Assembly: GCA_030272155.1 (NCBI GenBank) | Contig: CP126202.1 | Coordinates: forward strand, 3,183,501-3,247,500 | DNA length: 64,000 bases | Source: Tetradesmus obliquus | Lineage: Eukaryota > Chlorophyta > Chlorophyceae > Sphaeropleales > Scenedesmaceae | Direction of reading: 5' to 3' | Shown: in pieces, positions 37,239-49,566 of the stretch | How positions within the stretch are numbered: position 1 is the first letter of the stretch | How the letters are laid out: each line of letters starts with the position of its first letter | Translations under genes and position numbers: made by a program | The notes under the pieces: generated by a model | Database searches by the model: none | The model's input: the letters and a program-made list of their open reading frames with translations, nothing else | Told to the model about the DNA's origin: nothing

Positions 37239-38176
37239 TTGCAGGCAACACGTACTGGCAATCAAGCAAGCAGCGGCCACAGCTAGCAGATGCGCAGGCA
37301 GCATGGGATGGCACAGGCACACAGGAACAGGAGCAGCAGCTGCGGCGCTCACCCAGGCAGCGCGAGCTGCGGCGGCTTTCAGTGCAGCAGGAGGCCACCA
37401 GCTGTGCTTTACAGCAGCAGGACCTCAGACAGCAGCAGCAGCAGGACCTCAGACAGCAGCAGCAGCAGCAGCAGGAGGTGGGGAGTCAACAGAACAGCGG
37501 TGATAGCAGCAATACCATGCAGCAGGCAGCCAGTGCACCTGGAGCGCGCCAGCAGCGGCAGCGCGCGCTCAGCAAGCGTGCTGTGATGCAGCAGACGCGC
37601 CAGGGAAATGACCAGCCGCAGTGCACCAGCTCACAGCAGGTGCGACAGCAGCAGCAGCAGCAAGCGCTGCCTGCGCAGCGGGCGCATGCACAGCAGCAGC
37701 AGCAAGCTGCGCTGGAAGGCAGCCAGGAGTCCACTGACACCCAGGTGGTGTGGCGGCGCTCGTCACGTGTGCGTGGCCGGCTAGAAAGCCAGCAGCAGCA
37801 GCTGGAGGAGCAGCAGCAGGAGTCGCAGCAGCGTGACAGGGCTGCCAACGGCGCCAGCAGGAGCACCGCGGATGTGGCAGGAGCAGACGCGGGTGCTGCG
37901 CAGCCAAGCGTGCTGCGCTGGAGCGAGCAAAAGAAGCGGTCAGCCTGCTCACCAACTGGTCAAGCAGGCAAGCGCAGCAAGCCCAGCAGCAGTAAGGCAG
38001 AGGGCACTGAGCAGCGGCTGCCAGCAGATGCCACTGCAACTTTGGACGGTGCTGATGCAGCGGCGGCGGCAGTAGCTGGCAAGTTCACGGTGGTAGCGCT
38101 GGCACAGCCGCTGCAGCAGGCGTTTGCAACAGCTTGCCAAGCTGCGGCGATGCTCACACGCCGTGGGCGCCATTGA
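36029..38176 (+). CDS. SET-domain protein (putative lysine methyltransferase), 4 exons
   Basis: Exons: 36029-36092, 36186-36438, 36890-36975, 37245-38176; about 444 aa, phases close. The SET domain fills residues ~15-140: GAGNGLFTGRPF, DLITEYCGP, a central THVRVLNSQWLYIDG stretch, SFANDARKASAYNAVFV at the place of the usual N-H-S-C pseudoknot motif, and VFLKASRDLDAYEEVFVSYG followed by NTYW. There is no pre-SET or post-SET cysteine cluster. The rest (~300 residues) is low-complexity, Gln-rich and basic, with RRSPRQREL and SKRAVMQQTR segments. SET proteins transfer methyl groups from S-adenosylmethionine to lysine. The substrate cannot be told here, and non-histone targets are possible. The replacement of the NHSC motif is unusual but occurs in compact algal SET proteins. 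Confidence 0.85.
37207..37236 (+). repeat. (CTG)10 before the acceptor of SET exon 4
   Basis: Ten CTG triplets followed by GCGTTGCAG|GCAACACG. Confidence 0.85.
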
Positions 38177-39481
38177 AGCAGGGTGTCGGTGACAATGCCT
38201 TTTTGGAGGTGGTGAGTTGGGCAGGCATGCTGCTTGCTTGGGCAGGCCTGCTCCACATACGCGCACAGAATGGTCACTGTGCATGCCTGTGTATGCTCTA
38301 ATGCTACTGTTGCTGCGTCTGGCGTGTCTGGATTGTACTGTCTTGCACTGTTTGAACAGCTCGTCGTGATTCTGCTGGATGGGTCGCTTCACGCCAGCCC
38401 TGTGATTTGGAGGTAGCTTGTAGCGGGTGCAGCTCAGCCAGAGCCATTAGGCACTCTGTGATCTTTTGCGGGACGAGTACCAGGATGCTTTACTATGATG
38501 CGGACTGTTGTTGGCAGCGGTGTGCTTTGGCTTCAAGCAAGTTGCGTTGTGCTGAAAGAGCTTTCCAAGTTCCTGCACTGCCCAAGTTATGGGCAAAGCC
38601 GCTCATTTGACTTCAAACCTGGGCTTGCTGACTAGCTTCGGGTATAGCTGGTGCTTTGCCAGAGCAGCAGCCGTCGGTAGCTGCATTCTGGTCGATGTGT
38701 ATGTCAGAGGCCTTGCATGCGGGCTTAGCTGGTGGTATCATGCTGCTGTGTCTGCCTTGCCATGCCCTTTCTTTCAGGTTGGCTTTTTGTTGCAGCAGTA
38801 CTCGCACGGCTGCACACACATCCCGGCAGGCAGTCTGTTGCCTGTTGTAACTACGTGCTTTGCAGCCATTGTCAATTGGTTGCGCGTGGCGTTCCTGTCT
38901 GGTTGAAATGTCTACTGGATGTGCAGTGTGGCCACGCTGTAACGTGCCATGTACAGTGTACGTTGCGTAACCAGCAAGTCCAGTGCCTGCAGTAAGGATC
39001 AAGTACTCCTACCGTAATAAGTGACTTATTGCAATGCTGACTGTCTTCCTACACGTGACTTGTATGTGCTGCAGACCTGCACTTCCAATCCCTTTTGGCA
39101 AAACTGCTGCTGCTAGCAGACACCTCGTGATGTGAGTGCCAGCAAGCTGAGTCAGCCAGCAAACGCAAGACTCAACTGCTAGCTATGGGTATCTAAAACG
39201 CGTTTCCTGTTGCTGTCCACGCCATGTCGCAGCTCCTGCAGTTTCAGAAGCTGGCGCCAAAGAGCTGCACCTCGGCTATGATTAGCTGCAATGTTACTTT
39301 GGGTTGCTCGAGCCGCCCTAGCGGCTTCCCATATAGTCACCTCCTTACCATAGCAACAGCACTTTGAAAACAAACTCTCAGCCTTGCCAGCACTCAATCT
39401 CGAACATCTTTCCCGCCACACAACAAGGAACCGGCCCGCTCACAGCAGTTTTGTACGGAGTGTCTCTCGAGGTATTCTAGG
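38177..39481. other. Spacer between SET and coiled-coil genes
   Basis: No gene recognised; the open frames are short, without domains. It contains the SET 3' UTR and the upstream region of the coiled-coil gene. CTGTAACG at about 38937 could be a polyadenylation signal but is remote. Confidence 0.5.
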
Positions 39482-41148
39482 ATGGTCTATCTGGTTAGCT
39501 GCATTAACAAGGCGTCATATGTTGTCTTTGGCTACGAGACACTGGCAGACACGACGGAGCAAGCGGGAACTGGTAGCATGGACAGCATAGCCGGTGTAGC
39601 GGCTTCTACAGTACAGCAGGAAGCCTCCACGCAGGTAAGAAGACTATCGTCAAGCCGTAAACAGTGCTAGAGCTGCTGCTATGGCAAAGCAGCGCCCATC
39701 ATTGCAGCCTGATGTGCTGCTGTCCTGTCCTCTGGTGTCACTAATCAGATGCAGCAGCTGCAGAGACCAGCGTGCAGATTATTGAGACACCCACTCTGGC
39801 AGTCTGCATGCTCTTGTGTTGCCCACTATGTCGCTGACCTTTACTCCGCACCTGCCCCACTGTCTCCCATCCACCCATCCAGACCGCCAACAGCCCAGCT
39901 CCCAGGTGCCCCAACAAGAGGAGCACTGCCAGGAAATCCTCCTGCAAGGCGTCTGCTGCACCCCAGGGAGCCCTGGTGACTGCCTGCTGGGACGAGTACA
40001 CCAAGCTGCTTGGCCGGCACCTGCAGCTGGAGGACAAGGCAGCGGCACTGCAGCAGGCACTGGATGCTGCAACAACAAGCAGCGCCAGCCAGCAGCAGCA
40101 GCTAGCCGCGGCACTCACTAGCAACGCCAGCCTGCAGCAGCAGCTTGCTGCTTCATGCGCAAGCAATGCCAGCCTGCAGCAGCAGCTGTCCCAGCAGCAG
40201 GCGGCTGGTGCAGCATGGCAGCTTGGCAATGCAGAGCTGACAGCTTCCTGTGCAGCACTGCTGCAGCAGCTCAGCAGTGAACAGCAGCAGCACAACACTT
40301 GCAAAGCAGAGCTGCTGAGCCAGCTGGCAAATGCAGAGGCAGCATACACGGCAAACGCAGCAGCATATGCAGCAAGCCTTGCCAAGCAGCAGGTGCAAAT
40401 TGGTAGCCTGTCTGCTCAACTGTCAGCATCCCAGCTGCGCCTGCACACCTGCCACAGTGACCAGAGCCAGCTGGCAACCCGGCTGAGTGATGTGTCAGCA
40501 CAGGCAGCGCGCCTGCAGCGTGACCTGGCAGCATCTGAAGCCAGCAGGCAGCAGCAGCAGGAAGATGCCAGCAGCCTCAGCAGCGAGCTACTGCTGCAGC
40601 TGAGCCACCTGTCAGAGACCAAGGCAAAGCTGGCCACAGTAGCAGCAGAGGCAGCAGCAGCCAAGAGCCAGTACAGCCTAACAGCTGAGGCCCTGGCAGC
40701 AGCAGCAGCTGACCTGCAGGACAGCGAGGCAAGTGTGGCTGCTCTGCAGCAGCAGCTACAGCAGGCTGATGCAGCGAACTGCAGCCTGGCTGTGCAGCTG
40801 CAGGTTGCGGCTGTTGATGTTGCCAACTGCAGGGCAGAGGCAGCTGCTCTGCGCTGGCAGCTGGGTGCTCAAAAGGCACGCAGTAGCCACCTGGAGTTCC
40901 AGCTGGCACAGCAGCTGGTGCCCAGCAGCAGCAGTGCGGTTGTGGGCCTGCTGCGCACCAGCAGCTGGGGCAGCAGCAGCTTTGAAGGGTCACCACGCAG
41001 TTTCAGCCGCAGCAGCACCAATGGCAGCGGCAGCAGGAGCATCAGCAGCAGTGATGACATGGGCATGCTGTGTGATGTTGATTGCGGCAGCGTGGTGGTT
41101 AAGCTCGTGGGAGTGAGCCAGGCATCTTGCTGCAAGCGCATGGTGTGA
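39482..41148 (+). CDS. Long coiled-coil protein of unknown function, 2 exons
   Basis: Exons 39482-39634 and 39883-41148; about 472 aa, phase 0 junction (GCAG|GTAAGA ... CCAG|ACCGCC). Residues ~90-400 are a continuous coiled coil rich in Ala, Gln, Leu and Ser with imperfect repeats (SNASLQQQLAAS twice, AALQQQLQQADA). A Ser-rich tail follows (SSSSAVVGLLRTSSWG, SPRSFSRSSTNG) and could be phosphorylated. No catalytic motif, signal peptide or membrane segment is clear. The first exon (MVYLVSCINKASYVVFG) is moderately hydrophobic and less certain than the second. A structural or scaffold role is only an inference from the coiled coil. Confidence 0.75.
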
Positions 41149-42870
41149 ATGCTGGGTGGCTGCCGGCTGGGAAAAGCACTGGGTTCAGGTCTGGGTCTCA
41201 AACCTCAAACTTCGGAAGCAGGCCATGGCGCGTTTGTTGAAACACATCACTGCATCATTTTGAACAGCAGCATCACATGTTGAACAGAAGCATTTGTTTG
41301 AGCAGGCTTCAGCACTTTGAACAGGAGCATAAATTTGAACAGGTGCATGGATTTCGAGGTTGCAAATCTGCATAGCCACTGGCAGTGCGCGAGATCTTGC
41401 TCGGTTGGGATGGTTGCCTTTGGTAAGCAAGGGCAACGAGCTGGCATGTCGACATGTGCGATGTGCATATCTTATCCAGGTGTGTGGTGCAGCTGGCAGC
41501 CTGTTGGACTGACACACTGGCTAATGGTTGTTTTGTTTGACTGCATTGTTGGCGGGGCATGACGACGGCCAGTTGCATTGTGTTGTATTAATCTATCAGC
41601 CTGACATGGCGGAAACACCCACGTTTGGTCAGTGTAACAGGCGCAACGATACCCCAGATCTAATGCTCATTTCACAAGCAGAAGTGGTTGCAAGGGATGA
41701 ACATTCCTTTAAGTACTGATTAACGGCGGGGGCTACAGCAGTTGCAATGGACCCGCAGCTTCCAGTAGCAAGGAACAGTGCGCACAGCACAGTTGCAAAG
41801 GAGTGATATAGTATTACACTGTGAGATCACACAACAGCACATGAGCGCACGCAATGCCACTACTAGCCTGTAGGCCCAACCTGAAATGACAGTGGCTTGA
41901 AAAGAGCACAGCAGCTGGCTGCGCACCACAGCCCCAGCTTAACACATGTACACACAGCCCACACCTTTCGCACCACTGTGTTGCTGCACAAACAATCTCC
42001 GTTGCCACTGCAGCAGAGTTGTATGAGTCGGCTTTCACACCACGCTTTGCCCACACTTTGACCATCGCAAGTGCCTCTGCCGCAGTGTGCTGCATGCCCA
42101 TCAAAACCCAGCAACACCGGTGCTTGACATACTAGGTATAAAACAAATGAGCAGAATCTGCTGCAAAGCAGCCACGGTACTGGCGGCATGTGCATGCTCT
42201 CAGCCGGGCTTCTTGGACCAACAGCTGCTGAGTGCACTACTGCTGCTGCACTACTGATGCAGCCCAGCAGGACCACAAAGAAGATAAGGGATCTCCTTGC
42301 CATTCAGCTGCCAGCACGGATTTGACCAGGGATCTGCCACCCTGCATCACGCTGCATATGTGCTTTGCAGTCCGTAAAAAAACACATACTCCCAAATACA
42401 CGGCCACCACCTGCATACTGCACACGTCACCTCAACCTGTGAGGCAGCTGCCACAGCCAAACGCCACACATTGCATGTGACTCCTCAATGATGCACACAA
42501 CTGGCAGCATAGCTGCTGCTGTGTCACTGCTGCTGTGACGATGCCACCATAACTGAACCTCTACTACACACTGCGCCATGGCCACACCCTGCAGCAGAAG
42601 ATGGTGCCGCAGCAACCGCAACTCCGCCTGCTGGCTGCAGCAGGTGCCGCCAAGCAGCCACACACCACACAGCTGCCTGAGCGCTGCTGGCGCAGCCTGG
42701 CGCTGACTCATGCAGCCAGCACAGGCACGACACACAGGGCGGCAGCTACGCCGCACACCGGCACACGGCTGCAGCTAGTAAGGTAGCATGCCCAGCCACA
42801 CCACTCCAAGGATGCAGCCTGCATACAACAAGCAACATGTTCATGACAGTCCGATCCGAAACACTGCCGC
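41149..42870. other. Convergent spacer between coiled-coil gene and CPS gene
   Basis: No gene recognised. The 3' ends of the (+) coiled-coil gene and the (-) CPS gene face each other here. TGTAAC at about 41634 may be a polyadenylation signal of the former. It includes the small TTGAACAG repeat listed separately. Confidence 0.5.
41245..41345. repeat. Short interspersed TTGAACAGNAGCAT repeat
   Basis: Five degenerate copies of TTGAACAG(C/A/G)AGCAT-like words, spaced about 15-45 bp, for example TTTTGAACAGCAGCATCA, TGTTGAACAGAAGCATTT and TTTGAACAGGAGCATAAA. Confidence 0.75.
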
Positions 42871-45800
42871 CTACCGCCGTGCGGGTGCCTCTGCTGCTGC
42901 TGCAGCCGGCTTGGCCATGCCCACCATGAGGTAGTTGCTCTCGTCCTTGTAGTCTGGGAAGTAGTCCTGCAGCGGCACCTGCTGCAGCGGGCCTGCGCGC
43001 ATCGCCTTGAGGGCCAGCGCGGTGGCCTTGGCTCCCGCAATGGTGGTCACGATGGGCACCTGCGGAATACAACAAGTGCATTGTATGTACATCAGTAAAC
43101 AGTCACACAGGGGAATAGGCCTTTCCTACCGGTTGAAGGGTTGCGAAGTCATAACATGACATGCATCGCCGTGCCACAGACGGCTGCGCCAGCGCCAACC
43201 TGCACACCACGCACGTGCTGGTGCATCGCGCGGGGTGGAAACCCTGACTGTCACAGATGCAACACAACAACCCGACACAACCACGAAGCCCGCTTCACTT
43301 GCATGCTTACAAGTCAACTGCAAACTCTCCGTCAATGTCAACCGCACCTGCAGCGTCAGCGCGAGGCGGCGCAGGTCCTTGCCGTCGCGCAGGTCAGGCT
43401 CGTCTCCTCCGCTTGTGATCATCATCATGGTCACCTCGCCGTTCTTGAGGTAGTCCGCGGGGTTGGGGCGGCCCTCACTGATCTTGAAGATGCTCTCACA
43501 CTTGATGCCTGCGCGTGAAGAGTGAGAGTGAGGGAGAGGGGTGAGAAAAGCGGTGAGGTGTGGACGAAGAAGTGTGACGCGGTAGTTTCGCTGGCCTCAA
43601 TGCATTCACAATTGATAAATAAAACATAATATAAAAACGAGTGAGGGAGTATGACAGCATGGAAATAGGAGTGTGAGGATGCCAAAGGATGCCATGGGAC
43701 ACCAGCAGCATCGTGCTAAGGGGGAGTACAAACACATGACACAGGGCTCAGTCAAGCTCGCCGCAACAGATCGAAAAGTCTCCTGTTGAAAGTAACAACA
43801 TCCCGGCAACGCGCCTCACCTGCCGACATAAGTGTGGATGCTGTGCCGCGCGTGGCCACCACCTGGTAGCCCATGTCTATGGTACAACTAGCGCTTTGCC
43901 TTGTGTGGCCTTGCAACACCACTGACAGCTTGCCTCACCTGCCGACATCAGTGTGCTTGCTGTGCCTCGTGTGGCCACCACCTGGTAGCCCATGTCTGTC
44001 AGCTGCTTGGCGATGCCCACTGCATCAGCCTTGTACTTGTCGGCCATGGAGATGAACACCTTGCCTGCAAGCACGAAGGAACAACAGCAGCAGCAGCAGC
44101 AGCAGGTTGGCATGATGAGGGACATCAGCTGTTCACATTTTGAACTTCAATGCAAACACCATGCCTGCGGCTCTCACACAGCCAACTAAAAACACCAGCA
44201 CCAGCACCAGTTCAGCCAGCCCAAACTGTTGCACGCACTTGACATGGGCAGCTTCTGCGTCCTGCGGCGATCTGCGCCTTGGCGTAGCTGCTGCACCCGC
44301 ACATCCATGTGAGAATCACAAAACCAACACCAAACACACGCACCTGACATGGGCAGCTTCTGCCCTGCAGCGATTTGCGCCTTGGCATAGCTGGAGGCGA
44401 GGTCATAATCGATGCCCATGACCTCCCCGGTGCTGCGCATCTCAGGCCCACACAGCAGCCACCAAACAACCACGCACACAAACACAACTACCTACAAACT
44501 CAGCAGCTGCACATCTTTAAGCCACCCAACAAGGCAGCAACTTGCAGCCAAATGCGCTGCCGCGCACAGCAGGCCTGCACACAGCACACCATTTGCACAC
44601 ACCTGACATGGGCAGCTTCTGCCCTGCCGCAATCTGCGCCTTGGCGTAGCTGTTGCATCCGCACATCCATATGCGAATCACAACACCAACACCAAACACA
44701 CGCACCTGACATGGGCAGCTTCTGCCCTGCAGCGATCTGCGCCTTGGCATAGCTGCTCGCAAAGTCGTAGTCGATGCCCATGACCTCCCCGGTGCTGCGC
44801 ATCTCAGGGCCCAGCAGCGTGTCAGCGCCGGGGAACTTGTTGAAGGGCAGCACCACCTCCTTCACCGCCACGTGGCGAGGCTTCGGCTCCTGTGATGTTA
44901 TATGACAAGTTATAACACAGCAGCGCAAGAAAGCGGCTCAATTTGCCGTGTGTGTAATCACACACATTCTTGGTGCGAGCTGGAGAAGCAGAGTGCACAT
45001 AATGTGCCATATGTTACATGACATGTTATGTAACATGTCACAATTGCAGCAGCAGCCCACCTCAGTGAAGCCAATGTCCTTGAGTGTCTTGCCGGCCATG
45101 AGCAGGCTGGCATACTTGGCGATGGGGTGGCCCGCTGCCTTGGCCACGGATGCTTCATGTCACGCTGTGTGTTATCTGACGTGCTATGTAACATGATACA
45201 GCAGCAAGATTATGCAGCGCGGATTGGGTGCCTTACCTCAGTGAAGCCAATGTCCTTGAGTGTCTTGCCGGCCATGAGCAGGCTGGCGTACTTGGCGATG
45301 GGGTGGCCCACTGCCTTGGCCACGAAGGGCACGGTGCGGCTGGCACGAGGGTTGGCCTCAATGATGTAGGGCTGCTCATCCTGTGGAGTGTTACATATGT
45401 TGTTGTTGCGGCAGATGGCGTGCGGAGCAAGCAGCAAATGGACAGCAGTGCGCAAATGTCAGCGCTGACAGCTGCCTGGGAGAGCACAAGCTGCTTGCAT
45501 CATGTGTGTGACTTGTGCAGGCTGCTCCTTTCCACACATGCAGAATCTCCTCGATCATTGTGAATGTGCAAAGCAACATGTTACGCATGGGTGAGGTACA
45601 CGAATACACGATTAGCTCTTGTCTGCACAGCATAATCTTCAAACAGCAACAAACAGTATGCCGGAACAGTATGCGCCGCACCTGGATGGCGTACTGGATG
45701 TTGATGAGCCCCACCACGTTGAGCGCCTTGGCCACCTTGACCGTCCACTCGCGGATGGTGTTGAGCGTGGTGGTGGGGATGGTCTGCGTGGGAAGGCTGC

Positions 45801-48800
45801 ACGCGCTGTCGCCGCTGTGCACGCCAGCCTGTGTTCCAGGAGCAGCAGCAGCAGCAGCAGTAGCAGGGAATGTGAGTTGCGGTCGTTGATGCACTGCTTT
45901 GGCGGCGACAGCAGTGTGCAGTTGAGCTGGCGGACTAGGTGCGGCCAAGGCTCGCTGCCTGGTGCATGCAGGGCGCCAGTTGCACACTAGCAGGCATTGA
46001 CACCATACCAAAGCCGACGGCCAGGGCTGCCTCTGGGATAGCTGTAGCTCCACACCCCGTGAAATACCCACGTGCAATGCCTCTCGCAGGCTACCAGCAA
46101 CATGTGTCCGCATCACATGCATGATGGGACACGCCAGGCAAGAGCACAGCAATCAAGGCAAACCAAGCCCACGGTGCTCCATGATGACGAAAACCACAAT
46201 AGCAGGTGTTCATGAACATGCAGCAGCAGGCAAACCCTTAACAATGCACTGTGATGAGGTGCAGCCCAGTGAAGGTGGTCACCTGCTCGATGTGCTCCAT
46301 GATGCCGCAGACCACAATGTTGCCCTCCTGGTCACACAGCGCGTCCACGTCCAGCTCCACGGCACGGTCCAGGTACTTGTCCACCAGCACGGGGCGCTCA
46401 GGGTCAACCTCCACAGCAGTGGTGATGTAGCTGCAGGCGATGTGTTGTCGCGAGGTTGGTGAGTCAGCGGAGCAGCAACGTGCAGCGTGGCAGGGCAACA
46501 CCAACAGCGAGCGTCAGAAGCATGCCACGCCTGCAAGGGTTCAAGACAAACTGTCACAGCAGTTGTTTCATACTTTGACACCACCCCGCTCAAGCAAATT
46601 GGTTGTGTCACGGCACACTTGCAAGCAATGCTTGAATTGGGTCACATGATCCTACACATAAAACACAGTGGGCTATTGTACTCACGTCTTGAGCTCGTCG
46701 TCACTGTACACGATCTCCATTGCGCGGCCGCCCAGCACGTAGCTGGGTCGCACCATGACGGGGTAGCCCAGCGCGTGCGCCTTGTCAAAGGCCTCGTGCT
46801 CGCTGCGCGCCATGCCGCCTGCGGGCTGCTTGATGTCCAGCCGGGCCAGCAGCGCCATCCACCTGCAGCAAGACGATGCAAAGAAGGTTGAGCGCAGCGC
46901 CAATGATGTGGCACAACACGGATGTGCACAGACGGGGGGTGCGGGCTGCTTGACGATCCATACGCCTCCAACCCTCATCACACATCCTAAGCCGTGACCA
47001 CATGTCCCTGTCCTCGGCCTCGCCACTGGCATCCGGCTGCCCCGCACGCTCACTCAAACCAGCCCACAGGTTCCTAACCCTCACCCCGCATCCCAACACT
47101 GCCTGCCTCACCTGTCCCTGTCCTCTGCCTCATCAATGGCGTCCGGCTGTGTGCCCCACACCTTCACGTTGCCGTTGCCGCTGGCTGTGGGGATGGGGTT
47201 GTCGTCAAGGGCCTGCTGCAGCGCCGTGCTGATCTTGAGCGGCGTCTGGCCGCCAAACTGCACGATGATGCCCTCGGGCCGCTCCACCTCGATCACATTC
47301 AGCACGTCCTCGACTGTTATATTAGCAATATAACAACAAATATAACAGCACCAGAGTAACAGCAGGGTGAGTGGCGCGGCTCTGGGATAGACATGTGGAG
47401 ACAGCAGCGCTTGTCTGCAAGCTGGAAGCTGCATTTTGGCTATGTGCACCGACGCCAAGCACTGACCGCCGCAGAAATTGCTTTTGAGACCACCCCGCTG
47501 TACATCTGCTGTGTCCCCTGGATTCACACGCAGATGGGCTGGTCATCAAAGGCAGCTTGTTCCATCAAACAAAAGGCACAGCAAAGCAGCACAATGCCCT
47601 CACGTGTGATAGGCTCGAAGTAGAGGCGGCTGCTGGTGTCGTAGTCTGTGGAGACTGTCTCGGGGTTGCAGTTCATCATGATCGTCTCAAAGCCCTGGTC
47701 CCTGCAGCACCAACCACAACGCACAGACACACAGCGCACACAAAGCTTCAGCTTTCTGTGGCAAAGTGCGCAGCACCGCGCGTATGCAGCTAGCAAATGC
47801 AAGCTGCGCGCAGCTGCTGAGCAGCAATTCCATGCAGTCCTGCTGCCTGTAACAGTCTCAGCCAGCAGTTGCTAGCTGCAACACCCTCAGGGTCAACCGA
47901 TAAACACCTCACCCTGCTGCTGCTGCTGCAATCCCCAGTTACCCTCCCATCCCACCTGAGCGCGAAGGACGCGTGGCAGCAGCAGTAGTCGAACTCGATG
48001 CCCTGCCCGATCCTGTTGGGCCCGCCACCCAGAATGAGCACCTTGCGGTTGGTGGTTGGCGCTGACTCGCAGGGGCCATCATACGTGGAGTACATGTACG
48101 GGGTGTCGGCCTGCAGTGTCGCGGTTGAGGACGGCAAGAGTAACAGTTGGTTGACAAGGCAGTGGAGCAGGTACACTGTTGCTGACCAGCATGCTGGTGT
48201 GATGCTGTGCTGCTGCGAGGAGTTGTAACAAACAACCACACGCAGCGTGCGCAGCTGCGTTCTGTGGATCAATGAATGCCAGGTGCAGCCGCACCTGGAA
48301 CTCAGCCGCGCAGGTGTCCACGCGCTTGAAGCTGGGCACCACGCCCAGCGCCTTGCGGTGGCTGCGCACCGCCGCCGTGCTGCTGCCCACCAGGCGGCCG
48401 ATCTGTGCGTCGCTGAAGCCGCGGCCCTTCAGCTGGCGCAGCTCCTCGGCTGTCAGCTTGGACAGCTTCTGCTCGAGCAGCCACATCTGCGGATGCACAT
48501 GCAGCAGCGGCCAGCAGCAGTGCTTCAAAGGTAGCAGAAGGCATTGTGCAAGCAGGTATGCGGCAACCAGTGTCGTACTGCTGACATGTTGAGCTTCCAA
48601 GCTTCCAAGCTGCCAACCACAAAACCTTACAACCAGACAGTTGGTTTCTGCGAGCGCATTTCAGTCACGTGCAGCTCCTACACTATGGTGCTGCTGTTGC
48701 TGATGAGGAAAGGTCAAAGTTCCAAGCTGCCAATCATGAATCAATTTAATCTGTGGCGCACCTCGGTCATGTGCAGCTCCTCCAGCTGTGCCAGCCACCA

Positions 48801-49534
48801 GGGGTCGATGGCAGTCAGCTCAAACAGCTCCTCCTTGGTCATGCCGTCCTCAAACGCCTGTCACATAACATGTTATAACAGCGGCAGCAGGAGCAGGGTT
48901 CGGATCAGGCGCCAAACATCACACGGCAGTGAAAGAACCAAATATCAGGGGCAGCAGGTGGCCGTCCTTTATACCGCCCACTACACAAACCCCAAACCCT
49001 GAACCCCAAAGACCTAAAACCGCACCTGCTTCATGATGATCATGCGGTCGGGGTTTGGCACGCGCAGCTTGTACATGAGCTGGTCCTTGGGCAGGCGCTT
49101 GTAGCCCTTGGGCAGGCTCCAGCCGTCAAGCCCGGACTCCATGCCGCGCAGCGCCTTCTGCAGCGACTCCTGCCAGGTGCGGCCGATGGCCATGACCTCA
49201 CCCACGCTCTTCATCTGTGGCAGCAGAAAACCCATTCAGATGCAGTGGTTATGCAACACAGTTGGAAACGGCTACAGCTGCTGGATTCACCAACACAGCA
49301 CAGCACAGCACCGCCGCAGCGCTGCGTCGCAAGCAAGTTTGCATCCACAACCACACAGCACAGCCCCGCACCTGCGTGGTCAGCTCGGCCTTGCTGCCCT
49401 TGAACTTCTCAAAGGCAAACTTGGGGATCTTGGTCACGATGTAATCGATGCTGGGCTCAAAGCTCGCGGGCGTGGCCTGCGTGATGTCATTGGGGATCTG
49501 GTCCAGCGTATAGCCCACCGCAAGCTTTGCGGCC

Positions 49535-49566
<32 letters not shown>

